Below are positions 23,301-35,465 of a stretch of 64,000 nt of DNA, in pieces; positions within the stretch are counted from its first letter, which is position 1, and each line of letters starts with the position of its first letter. The notes beneath the pieces were generated by a model. That model ran no database searches and was not told the origin of the DNA. It saw nothing but the letters and a program-made list of their open reading frames with translations. Made by a program: the position numbers and the translations under genes. The stretch comes from Multifurca ochricompacta (taxonomy: Eukaryota > Basidiomycota > Agaricomycetes > Russulales > Russulaceae). The stretch lies in contig WTXG01000041.1 of NCBI GenBank assembly GCA_022496185.1, positions 62,001-126,000 on the forward strand. Reading direction: 5' to 3'.

Positions 23301-25479
23301 ATGGGCAGATCATCGTCTTTTATCTTTTCACTCGCTCGTCCGTCCGCATGGAAACTCGAACCGGAGTCGTCAACCTTCGCGCCGAGCAGTGCTTGGAGTA
23401 ATAAGGACATGGACCCCGTGCCCCCGCATAAGCGGACATGGACAACGTTCAATTACATTGCGTACTGGATCTCAGATGCTACCAATGTCGCCGTGTGGGA
23501 GCTCGCATCCTCAATGCTTGCCATAGGCCTGTCCTGGTATGGATCTCTTTCTTTTCTTCGCGGATTTACGACACAATTGATGCATAAGCTCGTAGGCGGC
23601 AGGCACTCCCGCCATCGCTGTAGGGCATGTCCTCATCGCAATCGTTATGGTGCTCAACGGCACAGTCGGCGCCCGCCTTCATATACCTTTCCCTGTCTTG
23701 AATCGCTCCTCATTCGGATTTTGGTTGAGCTATTTCAGCGTCATTAGCCGCGTCGTTTTGTCCATGTTCTGGTTCGGCATCCAGACCTACGTCGGATCGG
23801 AATGCGTTTACCAGGTACCGTCTTCATCTCATCTCGTCTCTCGTGTTCTTCGTTTCAGGAAACCTCACGTTTATCGTCCCAGATGTTGAAGGCTATCTGG
23901 CCATCTATTGCTCATCTCCCCAACCGCCTCCCTCCAAGTGCGAACATAACCACGTCTGGTACGCCCCTACAACCTGCCTGTCCCTGTCAAAAAGTCTAGA
24001 AAAAGCTTACGAGCCATGTGCCATGAAGGGATGATTTGTTACTTTATCTATTGGCTCATTCAGTTCCCTTTCATGCTCATCTCGCCCCAAAAGATTCGCT
24101 GGCTATTTTTGGCCAAAGCAATCATAGTACCACCAACGTGGTTGGCATTACTTATCTGGGCTTTTGTCAAAGTGCCACCGAACACTGGGCTACTCTCACA
24201 AAAGGCGGTGTTGAGCGGTGGTGAGCTCTCGTGGGCGTGGCTTAGCGCCCTCAACAGTGCGCTCGGAATTTATGCCACCCTTGGCGTCAACATCCCGGAT
24301 TTTACTGTGAGCTCTGACTTATCGTATCCACGTTGCATACTCTCATTGAGAAATAGAGATACGCGAAGAATGAGAGAGCGTACGCAAACATCCCCCCCAG
24401 ACCTTTACGTTTGAAAGATCGCTAAGAAAAGGCTATATCTCTCAGCCAATATGTACAGCTCATCATCATTCCTATTGCGTTCACTTTAGCCAGCTTTGTC
24501 GGCGTTGCTGTGACGAGCGCAGGCATCACCTTGTACGGTCAGGTTCTCTGGGACCCACTCAAGCTCATCGACCAGTGGGACAACCGCGCCGCTGCCTTCT
24601 TCACATCATTCTCGTTCGTTCTCGGCACGTTGGGCACGAACATCTCCGCCAACTCGCTGAGTGCGGGCAACGACATGACCGCGCTCTGCCCACGCTATAT
24701 CAACATTCGACGGGGACAGGTCATCTGCGCATTTCTCGGCGGGTGGGCACTCTGCCCCTGGGAAATACTCGCGAGGTGCGTCGCAGAACTTTCTTGATCG
24801 TACTCTCTCACTTGCAAGTATGCAGTGCGAAGGGCTTTTTATCTTTCATGAACGGTTACACAGTCTTCCTTGGACCCATCACCGGCATCATGATCACCGA
24901 CGTAAGCTTGACCTCCTCCTTTTCCCTTTGTTGTCAGAACGCATGAGGTTGATTTTTTATCTTTTTGGACTCTACGTAGTACTGGCTCGTACACCGCACG
25001 CGTGTCGATGTTCCTTCGATGTATCGACCGCACGGGAGGTATAGGTACACCTATGGCGTAGTGAGCCTTCTCAACCTTATCGGGCTGTATATTCTGCTCC
25101 TTATTTAACATCCTCAGAACTGGCGCGCTGCCTTCGCAATCATAGTCTCGGTGCCACCCACGTTGCCTGGGCTCATCAATAGTATTAATACAAAAATACA
25201 AGTCGGCGTCGGCACGCGTCTGTTCGACATCGCGTATATACTCGGGGTGAGCACCCGTTCTTCTCTTCCCCGAGATCTGACATTATGCTCAAACCCGGGG
25301 ATGTGCAGTTCACCCTTGCTTCGATTGTCCACTTTACGCTCTCCGAGCTCTTCCCTGCGCGCGAAACGATGCTTGATCATGCAATTCTGGACCAAGAGAC
25401 TCTACCCGACGACAGAAGCTCTTCGAGAAGTGATGACAAGAAAGATCACGACCAGGTTGACGTCATGAAAGTTGCATAG
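23301..25479 (+). CDS. NCS1-family nucleobase/allantoin-type permease
   Basis: A 12-TM nucleobase:cation symporter of the fungal uracil/uridine/allantoin permease (Fur-like) branch, expected in the plasma membrane. The ATG at 23301 starts MGRSSSFIFSLARPSAWKLE. The family signatures follow: NKDMDPVPP, RTWTTFNYIAYWISDATN, NGTVGARLHIPFPVLNRSSFG, SMFWFGIQTYVGSE, LGVNIPDFTRYAKN, LGTLGTNISANSLSAGNDM and GPITGIMITDYWLVHR. About eight introns have clean GT-AG ends. One single-base slip near 23615 (CCCC to CCC between RQALP and AIAVGH) breaks exon 2 and is probably a sequence error. The C-terminus is acidic and hydrophilic. The exact substrate cannot be set from sequence. Confidence 0.9.
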
Positions 25480-25768
25480 GTACATCATAGCGCATAGCCA
25501 CCCAAGGCTGGAACAAATACCAGGTCGTCTGGAATCCAATGTCCGACATTCGACGATGAGCGGAAAGTTGAAATTGGAATATTAGTTTTTGGAATGCGTC
25601 TACACCGAGGGTCCCGCGCATGCCCAGTCCGTCCTTACCTTGATCATGCCCTGCCCATGGGTGGATGAAAACACTGAGCAGGGGTCCAGCTTTTTGAATA
25701 TCGATCACTTCAATGTGTCCGTTCAGTCCAATCGGCCAATTCCTTAAAGCCGAAAGCAAAAAAAAAGG

Positions 25769-25776
25769 TATATAAG
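25769..25776 (+). promoter_or_regulatory. TATA box before micro-ORF, unit 1
   Basis: TATATAAG lies 34 bases before the ATG at 25810, and the same box precedes the ORF in the other two units (near 35799 and 43839). Confidence 0.5.
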
Positions 25777-25809
25777 GGGGCCTGTCTTTTGGTGATCTCT
25801 ATCCCCATC

Positions 25810-25950
25810 ATGGATGACATGCAAGATCATCCCTCTTCACATCCCCCCTCGACGCATCAATATCGCATCATTCAACACATGCAAGACCTTGCTCGTGCTA
25901 TCTACTGTAAAGCACGCAAGGTCGGATTGATTTATCTTTTACATGGTTGA
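25810..25950 (+). CDS. Conserved 46-residue micro-ORF, unit 1
   Basis: Reads MDDMQDHPSSH, then STHQYRIIQHMQDLARAIY and ends GLIYLLHG before TGA. The same small ORF occurs in units 2 and 3 with 48 codons. The three differ by indels (a 5-base ACATG duplication plus one more base) that sum to six and so keep the frame. No family is recognised. It could be a micropeptide, or the 5' end of a larger lost gene. Confidence 0.4.
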   Translation: MDDMQDHPSSHPPSTHQYRIIQHMQDLARAIYCKARKVGLIYLLHG

Positions 25951-27098
25951 ATGCTCGCGTGCGGTGTTGATCGAGGGGTATAAGTGGATGGGTGGGAGAG
26001 TGCGGGAGGGAAGGGTTTGTCGGTGTCTTTGTGTGCCTGTATTATTGGGCAGCAGCGACGCGTCTAGATGACCGGGGAGTTCTGACGAGTTGCTGGGGGA
26101 CTGGCACTCGTACCCCTCGACAGACGCAAGAGGCAAAATAAAAAAAGCCCATTCACAGAGGTCGCGAGGTTTAGAACCGGTTTTCTTGCCTTTAATGGCC
26201 GGGACGCGTCGCTGCTGCCAACCCCACGGAGACTATTATATTGTATGGGGTGTTGATGAGGAAAAATAAATAAATATAATGCTCTCGTGGGTTGTTGATT
26301 CGTTAAACCTTGGTGTGGTGTGATCAAATATGAACCTGTGGGTTGGGAAGGAACACTCGGCTGCCGGAATCCCTTTCTAGTATCCCGCAGAACAGCAATT
26401 TGTTTTTTCGCCTTGTCCGCGGGGAACGCGCGGGCTTCCCTGTCCCCTGGCGTTGTAAGAGGATGATGACTCGGACATTGGGTGTGAAACCTCCGGCCTT
26501 CACCACTTCTGGCTTGACCCGTCTGCTCTCTGAATCTGAATAAAGGATTCTGACAGACTCTGATACGGGTACAAATGCGACGATTGATGCATGGTGCGTG
26601 CGATTGCGAGCAATTCATTCATTCGGATTCATTCATTCGGATTGGTGCGCGTTCCTGGCCGTCTGTCCGTTCTCGGTTTCGTGTTTCGTCTTGTCTCGCT
26701 CGGCTTCGTCCTCTGCTTGTAGTAGGACCAGCAGAGCAATCACAATCACTCTCTTTCGAGGACATTCTATGCTAACACTTATTGTTGAAGTTACTCGGTC
26801 CCCTTTCCTTAAGTTATCTCGGGGCTCCCTCTCCTCTCTTCTTTTGGTAACATGCTTTGCCTCGAACTCGAGCTCAACGCGGATTGGGTCTGTACATCGT
26901 ATTCTCTCCTCCGCTGCTGATCCCGTCTCCCTAATGGTCAGCCTGCACGTGAGCTTGGAAGAAAAGTGCACGAGGTGTTGCCACCCGAATTCTGAAATGA
27001 CCGCTGACGCTTCCGAGAGAAGATCGATACCATACCAACCATACGGGTCACGGGACCAGAGGAGTTTGCTGACTGCGATTATTAGTCAGTCGAGATGC
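25951..27098. other. Unit 1 region between micro-ORF and GST promoter
   Basis: About 1.1 kb with no convincing gene. It repeats at 35986-37780 and 44027-45669 at high identity, interrupted there by transposable elements. Confidence 0.45.
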
Positions 27099-27110
27099 GG
27101 TCACGTGACC
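27099..27110. promoter_or_regulatory. Palindromic CACGTG element upstream of GST1
   Basis: GGTCACGTGACC is a perfect 12-base palindrome about 260 bases before the GST1 ATG. It is conserved at 45670-45681 (unit 3) and as AGTCACGTGACC in unit 2 (near 37788). It is a bHLH/bZIP-type box. A TATA-like TATAAAA near 27281 follows. Confidence 0.45.
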
Positions 27111-27370
27111 GTCAAAGAGTTATACCGTGTGAGGCCAAGGGACACCTTAGGTACCTGTGCATAACTCAGCAAACAGGCATATGGGCATACCATCCATATT
27201 TTCTTATGTTTCCTTCCAGAGACCCCGAGCGAGAGAGCGAGGCGGTGGAGAAGCAGACTTTTTGGCTGATCTACAAAACATATAAAACGGCTCTCGATGA
27301 TATCCAGCTCACAGATCAACAACACTCTTACAACCTCTTAACCCATTCTTCTCCTCGAACTCGAAAAAAT

Positions 27371-28501
27371 ATGTCCAAGGTGATCAACTTCCCATCCGCT
27401 CCAAACAGCTGCACACGAATTAACATTTGTTCCCTCAGCCCGTCCTCTACACCTTCCCTCATTCTGTCTGGGCCGCTGCTCCTCACCTCGCTCTGTTCGT
27501 CCTCATTATTGTTTTTGTACATCGTGAATCCGATAAGCTGACATTTACATGGTCAATCCACCCAGTGGTGAGCTCGGCCTTGATGCAGACCCAGAGTTGT
27601 CAACCTCATCGAAGGTGCAAACTTCGATCCCGAATTCGTCAAAGTTGTAAGTCGTAAAGCCCTAGCTCTCCTTGTCCACTGCACTCATTGACACCCGTCT
27701 TCTTAGAACCCACATGCCACTCTTCCCACCCTTATCCACGAGGGCAAGTCGTTTACAAGCACTGTCGCTGTGATCAACTATCTGGTGTCGATTTCGTCAA
27801 GAAAGATCGCCCCTGAGACCTCCATCACGACAGTGGTGCATGAGGATAAGATAGATCCCAATTTGCGTTCGTCGCCTCGGTAAGAAATCCATTTCTCCGT
27901 TTTCACATCGACATTAATGAACTGACACCTTTTCCAGCGAAATGACGAAGAACTCGCTAAGACCTCAAGTGGCTTCGCTAATATCTTCACGTCGACCCGT
28001 ATGTCTGGAAAGCTCTGGGATCGTTTTCGTCTTATCTTACCATTTCTCCCTCCCCCTTTCACAGGACTCGATGGTTTGAAAAGGTTTGCCGCCACACCAG
28101 AGGGGCAAGTGCACAAGGCGTTCTATGACAAGTAGATCAGATCCATCTCTGGTGTCCACGCCCTTCTCAACGGCCAGGCACCTGATGAAGTCAAGCAAGG
28201 GTTCTTCAACGTTTCCACTGCCCTCTGGGAGTCTATCAAGAGCTTCATCTTTGAGACGCTTCCTGCGGCCATCACTGAGGGACCATTCATCGGCGGTTCC
28301 CGTCCGGGTATCGATGACTTGCACGTCGGAGCGTGGCTTGCGCGGATCGCGTTTCTTTCGGGTGGGCAGAAATGTGACCAAGGTGTCGTGGCGCTGGAGA
28401 AGAGGTTCGGCCCCGTCCCTGAGAAGGTCAAGGTGTACTGGGCGGCGTGGATCGGGCGTGATAGTTGGGTTAGGGCCTACCCTGACAATGTATTGCACTA
28501 A
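27371..28501 (+). pseudogene. Glutathione S-transferase-like gene, copy 1 (interrupted)
   Basis: A soluble fungal GST of the Ure2-like type. Exon 1 is ATG TCC AAG (27371), then an intron, then PVLYTFPHSVWAAAPHLAL (thioredoxin-fold beta1-alpha1). The next exons give GELGLDADPRVVNLIEGANFD, NPHATLPTLIHEGKSF (cis-Pro loop) and a helical C-terminal domain ending WIGRDSWVRAYPDNVLH. Two breaks remain. One T of TTTT is missing near 27871 (PNFAF becomes PNLRS), which may be sequence error. A TAG replaces the CAG of copy 3 after FYDK (about 28133-28135), a point nonsense mutation shared with copy 2. Introns are otherwise clean. Confidence 0.75.
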
Positions 28502-28916
28502 GCACAAACCTTTTTATTTTGTATTTTAGAAATTGTGTATATGACTGGCTGGTGAGCTAGGCTAGAATATGATGATAATGATCACAATCTTTTTTTCTTT
28601 CTTCCTTGAAATTGATTTTATTCGCGCTTCAGGGCCTTGCCTAAATCGCGCGGTTACTACAGGGACATAGTAACTACTGTAGAACAGGGTAGCTAACAGG
28701 TTAATGCTAATGGTGTAAAACCCTGTTTGTAATGAAGGTGCATGAAGCTTGTAGGAGTCAAAAGAGAAAACAGGCTCCTGATGTCACCTACTGGGCCTAG
28801 TCCGGCTCTCAAGGTCATTCCTATTAAGTCAGCATGGCCAATTGCTGACTGTGGAGTTAGCATGTAAAGGCCCCAGTCCAAGTCCTGATCTAATCTACTT
28901 AGGTAATTATCTCTAG
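28502..28916. other. 3' flank of GST1
   Basis: To about 28730 this matches the 3' flanks of GST2 and GST3. Sequence after that is unique to unit 1 and begins the insertion that carries the ankyrin fragment. No gene is seen. Confidence 0.45.
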
Positions 28917-29322
28917 ATGCCTGAAGCATCTCAATACTTGGACATGGCATCGAGTAAAGGTAAGGTTGATGTTGCGAAATTGTTGATTGAGCGTGGCGCA
29001 GACATGAACTGCCGTGACGGCGTCGAGTGGACTCCGTTGCACGATGCATCGCGTTTTGGACACCTTGACGTCGTGAAATTGTTACTTGATCATGACGTGG
29101 AGGTGGACCAACGCAGCAAAACTACCAGACACCGCTGCATATGGCATCATCCAATGGTCACCTTGAGATCGTGCAGTTGTGCAGTTACTTCTCGAACGGG
29201 GCGCGAATGTGTATTTACGGAATAGCGATGGCCGGACTCCATCCCAGCTAGCATCAGTTAGGGGATACCGCAAGGTTGTTCGATTGATATCGGAGTACGG
29301 GGCACTGGCACGTGGGGCGTAG
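28917..29322 (+). pseudogene. Ankyrin-repeat protein fragment
   Basis: Three to four consecutive ankyrin repeats are readable: ASSKGKVDVAKLLIERGADMN, TPLHDASRFGHLDVVKLLLDH, TPLHMASSNGHLEIVQL and RTPSQLASVRGYRKVVRLI, ending YGALARGA and TAG. The frame is broken twice: at an A-run near 29120, and by an 8-base tandem duplication (GTGCAGTT twice, 29171-29186). It lacks any N-terminal domain, so it looks like the C-terminal tail of a larger ankyrin protein copied into unit 1 only. Confidence 0.65.
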
Positions 29323-29329
29323 GGCTTCA

Positions 29330-29640
29330 AAGGCGGGCTGCTTACCTCCAAATGATTACCAATAACTATGCTGAGGCCACTCACATTTGAGCGCCACAGG
29401 TACCAGTTGGGAACACAATGCAGAGCCCGCCCAAGGGCGGTATCAGTAATTTCAATGGTATCAAGGGAGAAGAAGGGTTCAATGTCGATGAAGGCACTGA
29501 AATAGACGAGTACACTTGAAGGCTTGAGCCTGAATGGCTGAGAGCTCAAATCGGTAACGCCGATAATGCTGAATACGTCGATGAGGGTTGAATATGTCGA
29601 TAATAAAGCTGTGTCTAATGCGTTGATACGTCGGATGCGT
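29330..29640 (-). pseudogene. Relic of gene C inside unit 1
   Basis: The segment near 29510-29600 closely matches the 5' part of the gene C copies (for example 35390-35490), with the same CTTGAAGGCTTGAGCC start. It is fused to unrelated sequence on its left, so it is a truncated extra copy. Confidence 0.45.
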
Positions 29641-29799
29641 CGAATACATCAAAAACTCTTGGAACCTGGTAGATTGTTTGCTACCTTCGAAGGATGTGGC
29701 AGACAAAGCTGGTATTCCTTTATATACATGAGGTATGTGTGAAACTATGAAACGACCCAAATCCAAGTCTTCATGGGTGTGAAAATGAAAGGGAGACAC

Positions 29800-31240
29800 G
29801 ACCATATCTAATGGTCGAAAGCGCGAGAAGGCGAGTCGGGCCAGAAGAGCGGGCGGAGATGAAAGACTTCAGGCCCAGATCCTGAACAGCGCGTCCACAT
29901 AGATGAGGATGAGGTACCAAATGCAGTCAGTGCTCTTCACTCAAGGGAATCGCACGATGCAAATCTCACAACTTCTACAGCTGACAAACAATAACATTTC
30001 ATTCGACGATCCATGCACATGCACAACATACACTATAATCTCCCTTGTTCTTATTTTTCAATTTTCATTTACTCTTCCTCAATCGAAACACAACAAGCTG
30101 GGGTCGAACTTTGCGACATCTTCAGAACCTGATAAACACCATGGCTCACTCAGAAACACTCATAACAAATCAGAGAAAATGGAAAATACCCACGGGAGGG
30201 GATAAGCTTGACTTTCAGAGGACCATAAACAGTCCCGAATACCGTCGCTGACAGATCGACCCAAAGCCAACCTCCGTTGATATAGAACCTGGCAGTCCCT
30301 TTCAGAACCGAAATCCCGAAAGACACTTCGACACCATCTTTGAGGTTTCCCTTACTGCAGCCAACCGGAACGTCCCAAGGATCGGGACCTGACAGAGAAC
30401 TCTGCATTTATCTCGAAGGTGCCAATATCAATGTAACCTTTCAGCTGAGAGGGAGATTCAAGTCAATCAGTGACCGTATTACAATACAGATGACAACGAA
30501 AAGAAGACTCACAATCCAAGTGACGCCCCAGAGTGGGACCTCAATGTCAAAGTCATATCGTGGGACCTTGGGATCGTCGCGGAAAACAGGAGCACCGGCT
30601 ATGGCGTATACGTGGATAATTTCTGCAGTTAGGGGATCCTCGTATTGATGATGATGACCCTCAAGCCATTTCTCGAGTTCTAAGTTTTAGGGCTCATCAG
30701 AATGGATTACAGCTAGAATGGTAAGGTTCGATTCTCACCAATATCAGGCATGTTGAGTACTCTGTGATGATTGTAAGTGTGTGGGTATTATGATGAAGAA
30801 ACGTCGTCGGATTTTACTGGTGTATTTATACGGTTCAGAATGAATTTTAACCCAAACCAAGGGGTACATATTCTCCGGGGAAGAAATTCCTGTGTAAGAT
30901 CAGTAAAGCTGAGACAATGGAAGTACCCAGCGTGTAGAATAATAATGACTGTTGTTGCATCTGCTGATCTACGTTTAGCGCTTCAGCAGAATGAACGGGA
31001 AAGCAAAGCTCCTATGCCCAAAATGTGAAGCCAGATGATGGAGTGCGGTGTTTACGTCTGTATAAGCGAAACGCTGGAGGCTGTTGGTGCATCTGCTACT
31101 CCACGTTTCGCGTCAGCGCTTCAGAAAGAATGGTCCGGGGAAAGCAAAGTTCCTAAGCCAGATGACCGGACACCCTACTAGTATGCTTCAGCGCTCAGCT
31201 GGCACCCTCGTATGCGAACCCGCGGTGGTTATGTCTGGCA
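29800..31240. repeat. Palindrome 1, left arm
   Basis: Reverse complement of 33690-35110. It includes B1 minus, its promoter, and the 3' end of a gene C copy. Imperfect but clearly homologous over about 1.4 kb. Confidence 0.8.
30150..30751 (-). CDS. Family B small protein, copy B1 minus (frame interrupted)
   Basis: Same three-exon gene as B1 plus (see 34178-34768), read from ATG 30751. Exon 3 holds KGNLKDGVEVSFGISVLKG and RFYINGGWLWVDLSATVFG. Compared with B1 plus, single G residues are missing in two runs (GTCAGGG and GTGAAGGG, near 30345-30385), which shift the frame out and may be sequence errors. The splice sites are intact. Confidence 0.55.
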
Positions 31241-33689
31241 CGTAAATTGATCTGTATCACCTGCTACTACTCTATGTTGAACCTTTTTGGATGTAGGAGC
31301 TTTTCTTTCTTGGACTCGGGCCCTATGTCATCCTTCAAGTTGTTTTCCTTTTTCAATCCATTTGGAAGCATACAAGTACAGCAGTGGATCCAATGTGAAA
31401 GTTCCCTGTCGAATGGTCCAATGATTGTAGGAAAGAGGGTGGGTGCCGCTAAACGACGATACCCAATTTGGGCATGAGGAGCAATCAGTTATCCGAGCTC
31501 CCTCCTGCGTTGCTCATCCTTGCCCGAGGACCGCGGCAGACATCCCTTACATTGCCCCCTGAATGGACCACCTTCAACGGGCTTTGGCACTGCTACGCTT
31601 CCTTCGGGACACGCGCGCAGCATTCAGGTCTCATCAAGAACAACAGCGAGGTCCTCTTTTTCTGGACACTGTACCTATACCTGGAGTAGTCTCTTTTCTT
31701 TGGCCTTGCGCGCTCCCCCTACTCTCTTTCCACCTCGATCCCAAAAATTTCCCCGCGTGACTTGATGTGATTATATGTGCACGCGGCTTCCAACTTGGTT
31801 CCATTCTGTAATTTCCCGCCAGAACTTTCCACCTCGGACTCACATGATCTTGCGGTCATACAGCGGCATGTGTGATACAGGTCGGGGCTTTGGCTCTCTC
31901 AGTTGCGGGTGGTGTGTAGTAGGAGTGAGCGTCTAGTGGAACATTTTGGGTGCTGCTGGGCTCATGGAGGCAGGGGATGGAGCATGTATAATTTGAAATG
32001 GACCTTATTCAAGATTCAAGATTCCGATGACGATGAGATTTGAGGAATGAATCAATTTAGTTTAGGTTAGAGGGTCGAATCAAAAGTGTCCTTAAAAGAG
32101 TATAGTTGCGCTACGAAATAATAAAGACATGCCGCACAACACAGCACAGAGCAAGATTCGGTCGACCGAAAACTGAGAGACCCTAATGTGCAGTGCCAAT
32201 TTAGGTAGCGATAAGATATGTACTATGTTATCTAATCAATCAAAGATCGAAATCAAAAGTCATCCCAAAGCGTGCATAGGCATGGATATGGATACATACA
32301 CTAAACGGACGACCTATACAGCGGATGTTGTCATAACCTCTCTGCGTCAACTAGAAACACAACCACGAGCTACGAGAGAAGATTATTTCTCTTTGTTGAG
32401 AAGCCCATTAAAGGCGTCCACTTCACGACATATTCAGACACTGGTAGACAGTACAGACGTTTCAGAAATGGTGATGGAAATCAAAGAATACGGAAAGTGC
32501 ACGGAAAGGGATAAGCCTGATGTTAAAGGGTCATGGTAGTGCCAGACACGTTGCGGACAACACCACCAAAACCAGTTCGAGACGTAGAACTCGGCGTCTA
32601 CACGCAAGCTTGGGGTAAATTGACGCCATCTCTCAGATGTCTCTTCAATTCACCCAACTGGATCGTCTCAAAGTTGGAACATTGACAGAGAACTCCGCAT
32701 CGATCTCAAGCGAGACAATGTCGATACAGCCTTTCACCTGACATTGAGCCAATCAGTGGCCATATTAAACTTGGAGGGTAACAAAATGACTCACAACCAG
32801 GTGACCGCCTATGGTGCAGACATAAATGATTTGAGCGGTCGTCTTATCTGGTATGAATAATGATGACCCGCAAGCCATTTTGTGAGGTCTAAAATTTGGT
32901 ATGCATCAGAATAGATACAATCAGAGTGGCAGGTTTCGATTTGCACCAATATCAGTGTTAGACATGTCGAGCACTCTATGGTTGTAAGCATGTGGAACCG
33001 TGGAGCAGCGCCAACCCATCTATTGTTTCCGGGGAAGAAAATGCTCGTGAGTTCAGAGTGGCATAGCCAGACGGCCTAGAGTGACCAGCCTAGAATGGCA
33101 TGCTAGTCATCCTAAGCACTCGGGCGCTGGTCACTCTAGGCATAATCTTCCTTATGTAGATCAATCAAGCCGTCCACGTAGACGGTACAGTCCAATGTTC
33201 CATTGCAGAATGGAGACAAGTAAAGTGATCAGGCGTGTGAGAAATGTCAGGGCGTTCAGGGAAGCAAAGCTCCGGTACAGCTACATGATACGTGCCGTCC
33301 TTTCATGCAAGCCCGCGCTTCAAAGAAAAAACGAGATAGAACGAGTGTCCGGGGAAGAAAAGCCTTTTCGTTCGGGCATTATGTATTCGACATGATGAGA
33401 TCACGGAAGCACCAAGCACGTGTACGTACTTCCACCCTCACCCTTTTGAACTCAGGATCTTTTCTTTCCCGGACAAAGCGTCATGTCTGCTGTTTTCAAA
33501 TGGTAAAATGGCGCTGTGCAAACTGGCTTCCGTGCCTCAAAGTTAGCCAACGAGGACTCGCATAGAAGTACGACCTTTTGTTCCCGGTCAGAGTACCGTT
33601 AACAATTCACTGTGAAACGTAAACGTATAGAAGGAAATGCAACGATGGCCCTCCTACGTTTGAAATCATTGATTATTCTACATGCTTCA
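31241..33689. other. Palindrome 1 spacer (2.45 kb), mostly unrecognised
   Basis: The first 200 bases (31241-31435) match the spacers of units 2 and 3. From about 31440 the sequence is unique to unit 1, with short frames of no recognised family. A degenerate family B relic is at 32640-33000. Confidence 0.5.
32640..33000 (-). pseudogene. Highly degenerate family B relic
   Basis: Traces of the B gene are visible on the minus strand. They are the start region near 32970 (ATG..GATATTGG-like), the intron with CTAAAATTTGG, the KWLEG-like segment (near 32870), and CAGAGAACTCCGCATCGATC (32685), which matches the exon 3 start of other copies. Much of exon 2 is lost. Confidence 0.4.
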
Positions 33690-34102
33690 GTCACATAACC
33701 ACCGCGGGCTCGCAAACGATGGGTGCTAGCTGGAGCGCTGAAGCATAGGGTCTCTGGTCATCTGGCTTTAGGGCCTTGTTTCCCCGGACCATTCTTTCTG
33801 AAGCGCTGACGCGTAAACGTAGAGAAGCAGATGCACCAGCAGCCCTCCAGCATTTCGCTTTACACAGACGTAAACACCGCAGTCTCCATCATCTGGCTTT
33901 ACCATTTTGGCATAGGAGCTTTGCTTTCCCGTTCATTCTGCTGAAGCGCTAAACGTAGATCAGCAGATGCAACAACAGTCATTATTATTCTACACGCTGG
34001 GTACTTCCATTGTCTCAGCTTTACTGATCTTTACACAGGAATTTTTCTTCCCCGGAGAATATGTACCCCTTGGTTTGGGTTAAAAGTTCATTCTGAACCG
34101 TA

Positions 34103-34110
34103 TAAATACA
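34103..34110 (+). promoter_or_regulatory. TATA box of B1 plus
   Basis: TATAAATA in CCGTATAAATACACC lies about 70 bases before the ATG at 34178. The box and its surroundings recur in front of the other B copies, including near 42185 and 49797. Confidence 0.55.
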
Positions 34111-34177
34111 CCAGTAAAATCCGACGACGTTTCTTCATCATAATACTCCACACACTTACAATCACAGAGTACTCAAC

Positions 34178-34768
34178 ATGCCTGATATTGGTGAGAATCG
34201 AACCTTACCATTCTAGCTGTAATCCATTCTGATGAGCCCTAAAACTTAGAACTCGAGAAATGGCTTGAGGGTCATCATCATCAATACGAGGATCCCCTAA
34301 CTGCAGAAATTATCCACGTATACGCCATAGCCGGTGCTCCTGTTTTCCGCGACGATCCCAAGGTCCCACGATATGACTTTGACATTGAGGTCCCACTCTG
34401 GGGCGTCACTTGGATTGTGAGTCTTTTTCGTTGTCATCTGTATTGTAATATGGTCACTGATTGACTTGAATCTCCCTCAGCTGAAAGGTTACATTGATAT
34501 TGGCACCTTCGAGATAAATGCAGAGTTCTCTGTCAGGGTCCCGATCATTGGGACGTTCCGGTTGGCTGCGGTGAAGGGAAACCTCAAAGATGGTGTCCAA
34601 GTGTCTTTCGGGATTTCGGTTCTGAAAGGGACTGCCAGGTTCTATATCAACAGTGGTTGGCTTTATGTTGATCTGTCAGCGACGGTATTCGGGACTGTTT
34701 ATGGTCCTCTGAAAGTCAAGCTTATCCCTCTCCCGTGGGTATTTTCCATTTTCTCTGATTTGTTATGA
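34178..34768 (+). CDS. Family B small protein, copy B1 plus (intact, 155 residues)
   Basis: Unrecognised family. Exon 1 is 13 nt (34178-34190, MPDI plus one base). Exon 2 (34250-34416) gives ELEKWLEGHHHQYEDPLTAE, IIHVYAIAGAPVF and EVPLWGVTWI. Exon 3 (34481-34768) gives LKGYIDIGTFEIN, AVKGNLKDGVQVSFGISVLKG, RFYINSGWLYVDLSATVFG and PLKVKLIPLP. The alternating hydrophobic/polar pattern predicts a compact beta-rich cytosolic protein with no signal peptide. Lengths add to 156 codons. An alternative third intron at CCG|GTGGGT would end the protein near 34735. It is present in up to six copies plus relics in this window, paired head-to-head. Confidence 0.6.
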
Positions 34769-34999
34769 GTGTTTCTGAGTGAGCCATGCTGTTTATCAGG
34801 TTCTGAAGATGTCGCAAAGTTCGACCCCAGCTTTTGTGTTTCGATTGAGGAAGAGTAAATGAAAATTGAAAAATAAGAACAAGGGGAATTATAGTGTATG
34901 TTGTGCATGTGCATGGATCGTCGAATGAAATGTTATTGTTTGTCAGCTGTAGAAGTGTGAGATTTGTACGATTCCCTTGAGTGATGAGCACTGCATTTG

Positions 35000-35465
35000 G
35001 TACCTTCATCTGTGTGGATGGTGTTCGGGATCTGAGCCTGAAGTCTTCCATCTCTGCCCGCTCTTCTGGCCCGTCTTGCCTTCTCGTGCTTTCAACTTTC
35101 GCCCGTTTGTCTCCTATGCTCAGTATCGAAGGATGGGTATTGTCGTGCGTCTTGGGCTACCAGTAATATCAATAGTATCAATCCCAGAACAAGCAATCCA
35201 CCGCCACTGCTCCAACTGGTGATATCGACATCTCCACCAAGAGTTTTGATTACACGCCTACAGTGCTGGGATCTCTACAGAGTAGATATTCCTGCAGTTG
35301 TAATCCCACTGTACGATCGTAAGACTGTGTGAGCTTGAAGGGGACAGACGAGTAGCCATGCAAGTCTGGTAGGCCATTTGCTAAACTTGAAGGCTTGAGC
35401 CCGAATGGCTGAAAGCTCGAATCGGTAACGCCGATAATGCCGAATACATCGGTGAGGCTGAACAT
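35000..35465 (-). pseudogene. Family C small membrane protein, copy C1 (frame interrupted)
   Basis: Starts MFSLTDVFGIIGV at 35465 and follows copy C2 (43080-43514) until CRDPSTV. There the frame is lost because one base is missing near 35260 relative to C2. Downstream frames still hold the TM segment region. See C2 for the family description. Confidence 0.45.

Larger units (their letters stand above)
33690..35110. repeat. Palindrome 1, right arm
   Basis: Inverted counterpart of 29800-31240. It carries B1 plus and its TATA promoter. Confidence 0.8.

Noticed and set aside
28037..28507. 156-codon open frame antisense to GST1 (and 158 codons antisense to GST3, 46526-47002)
   Set aside because: Mirror frame of a GC-rich coding exon; recurs wherever the GST exon recurs and has no domain features.
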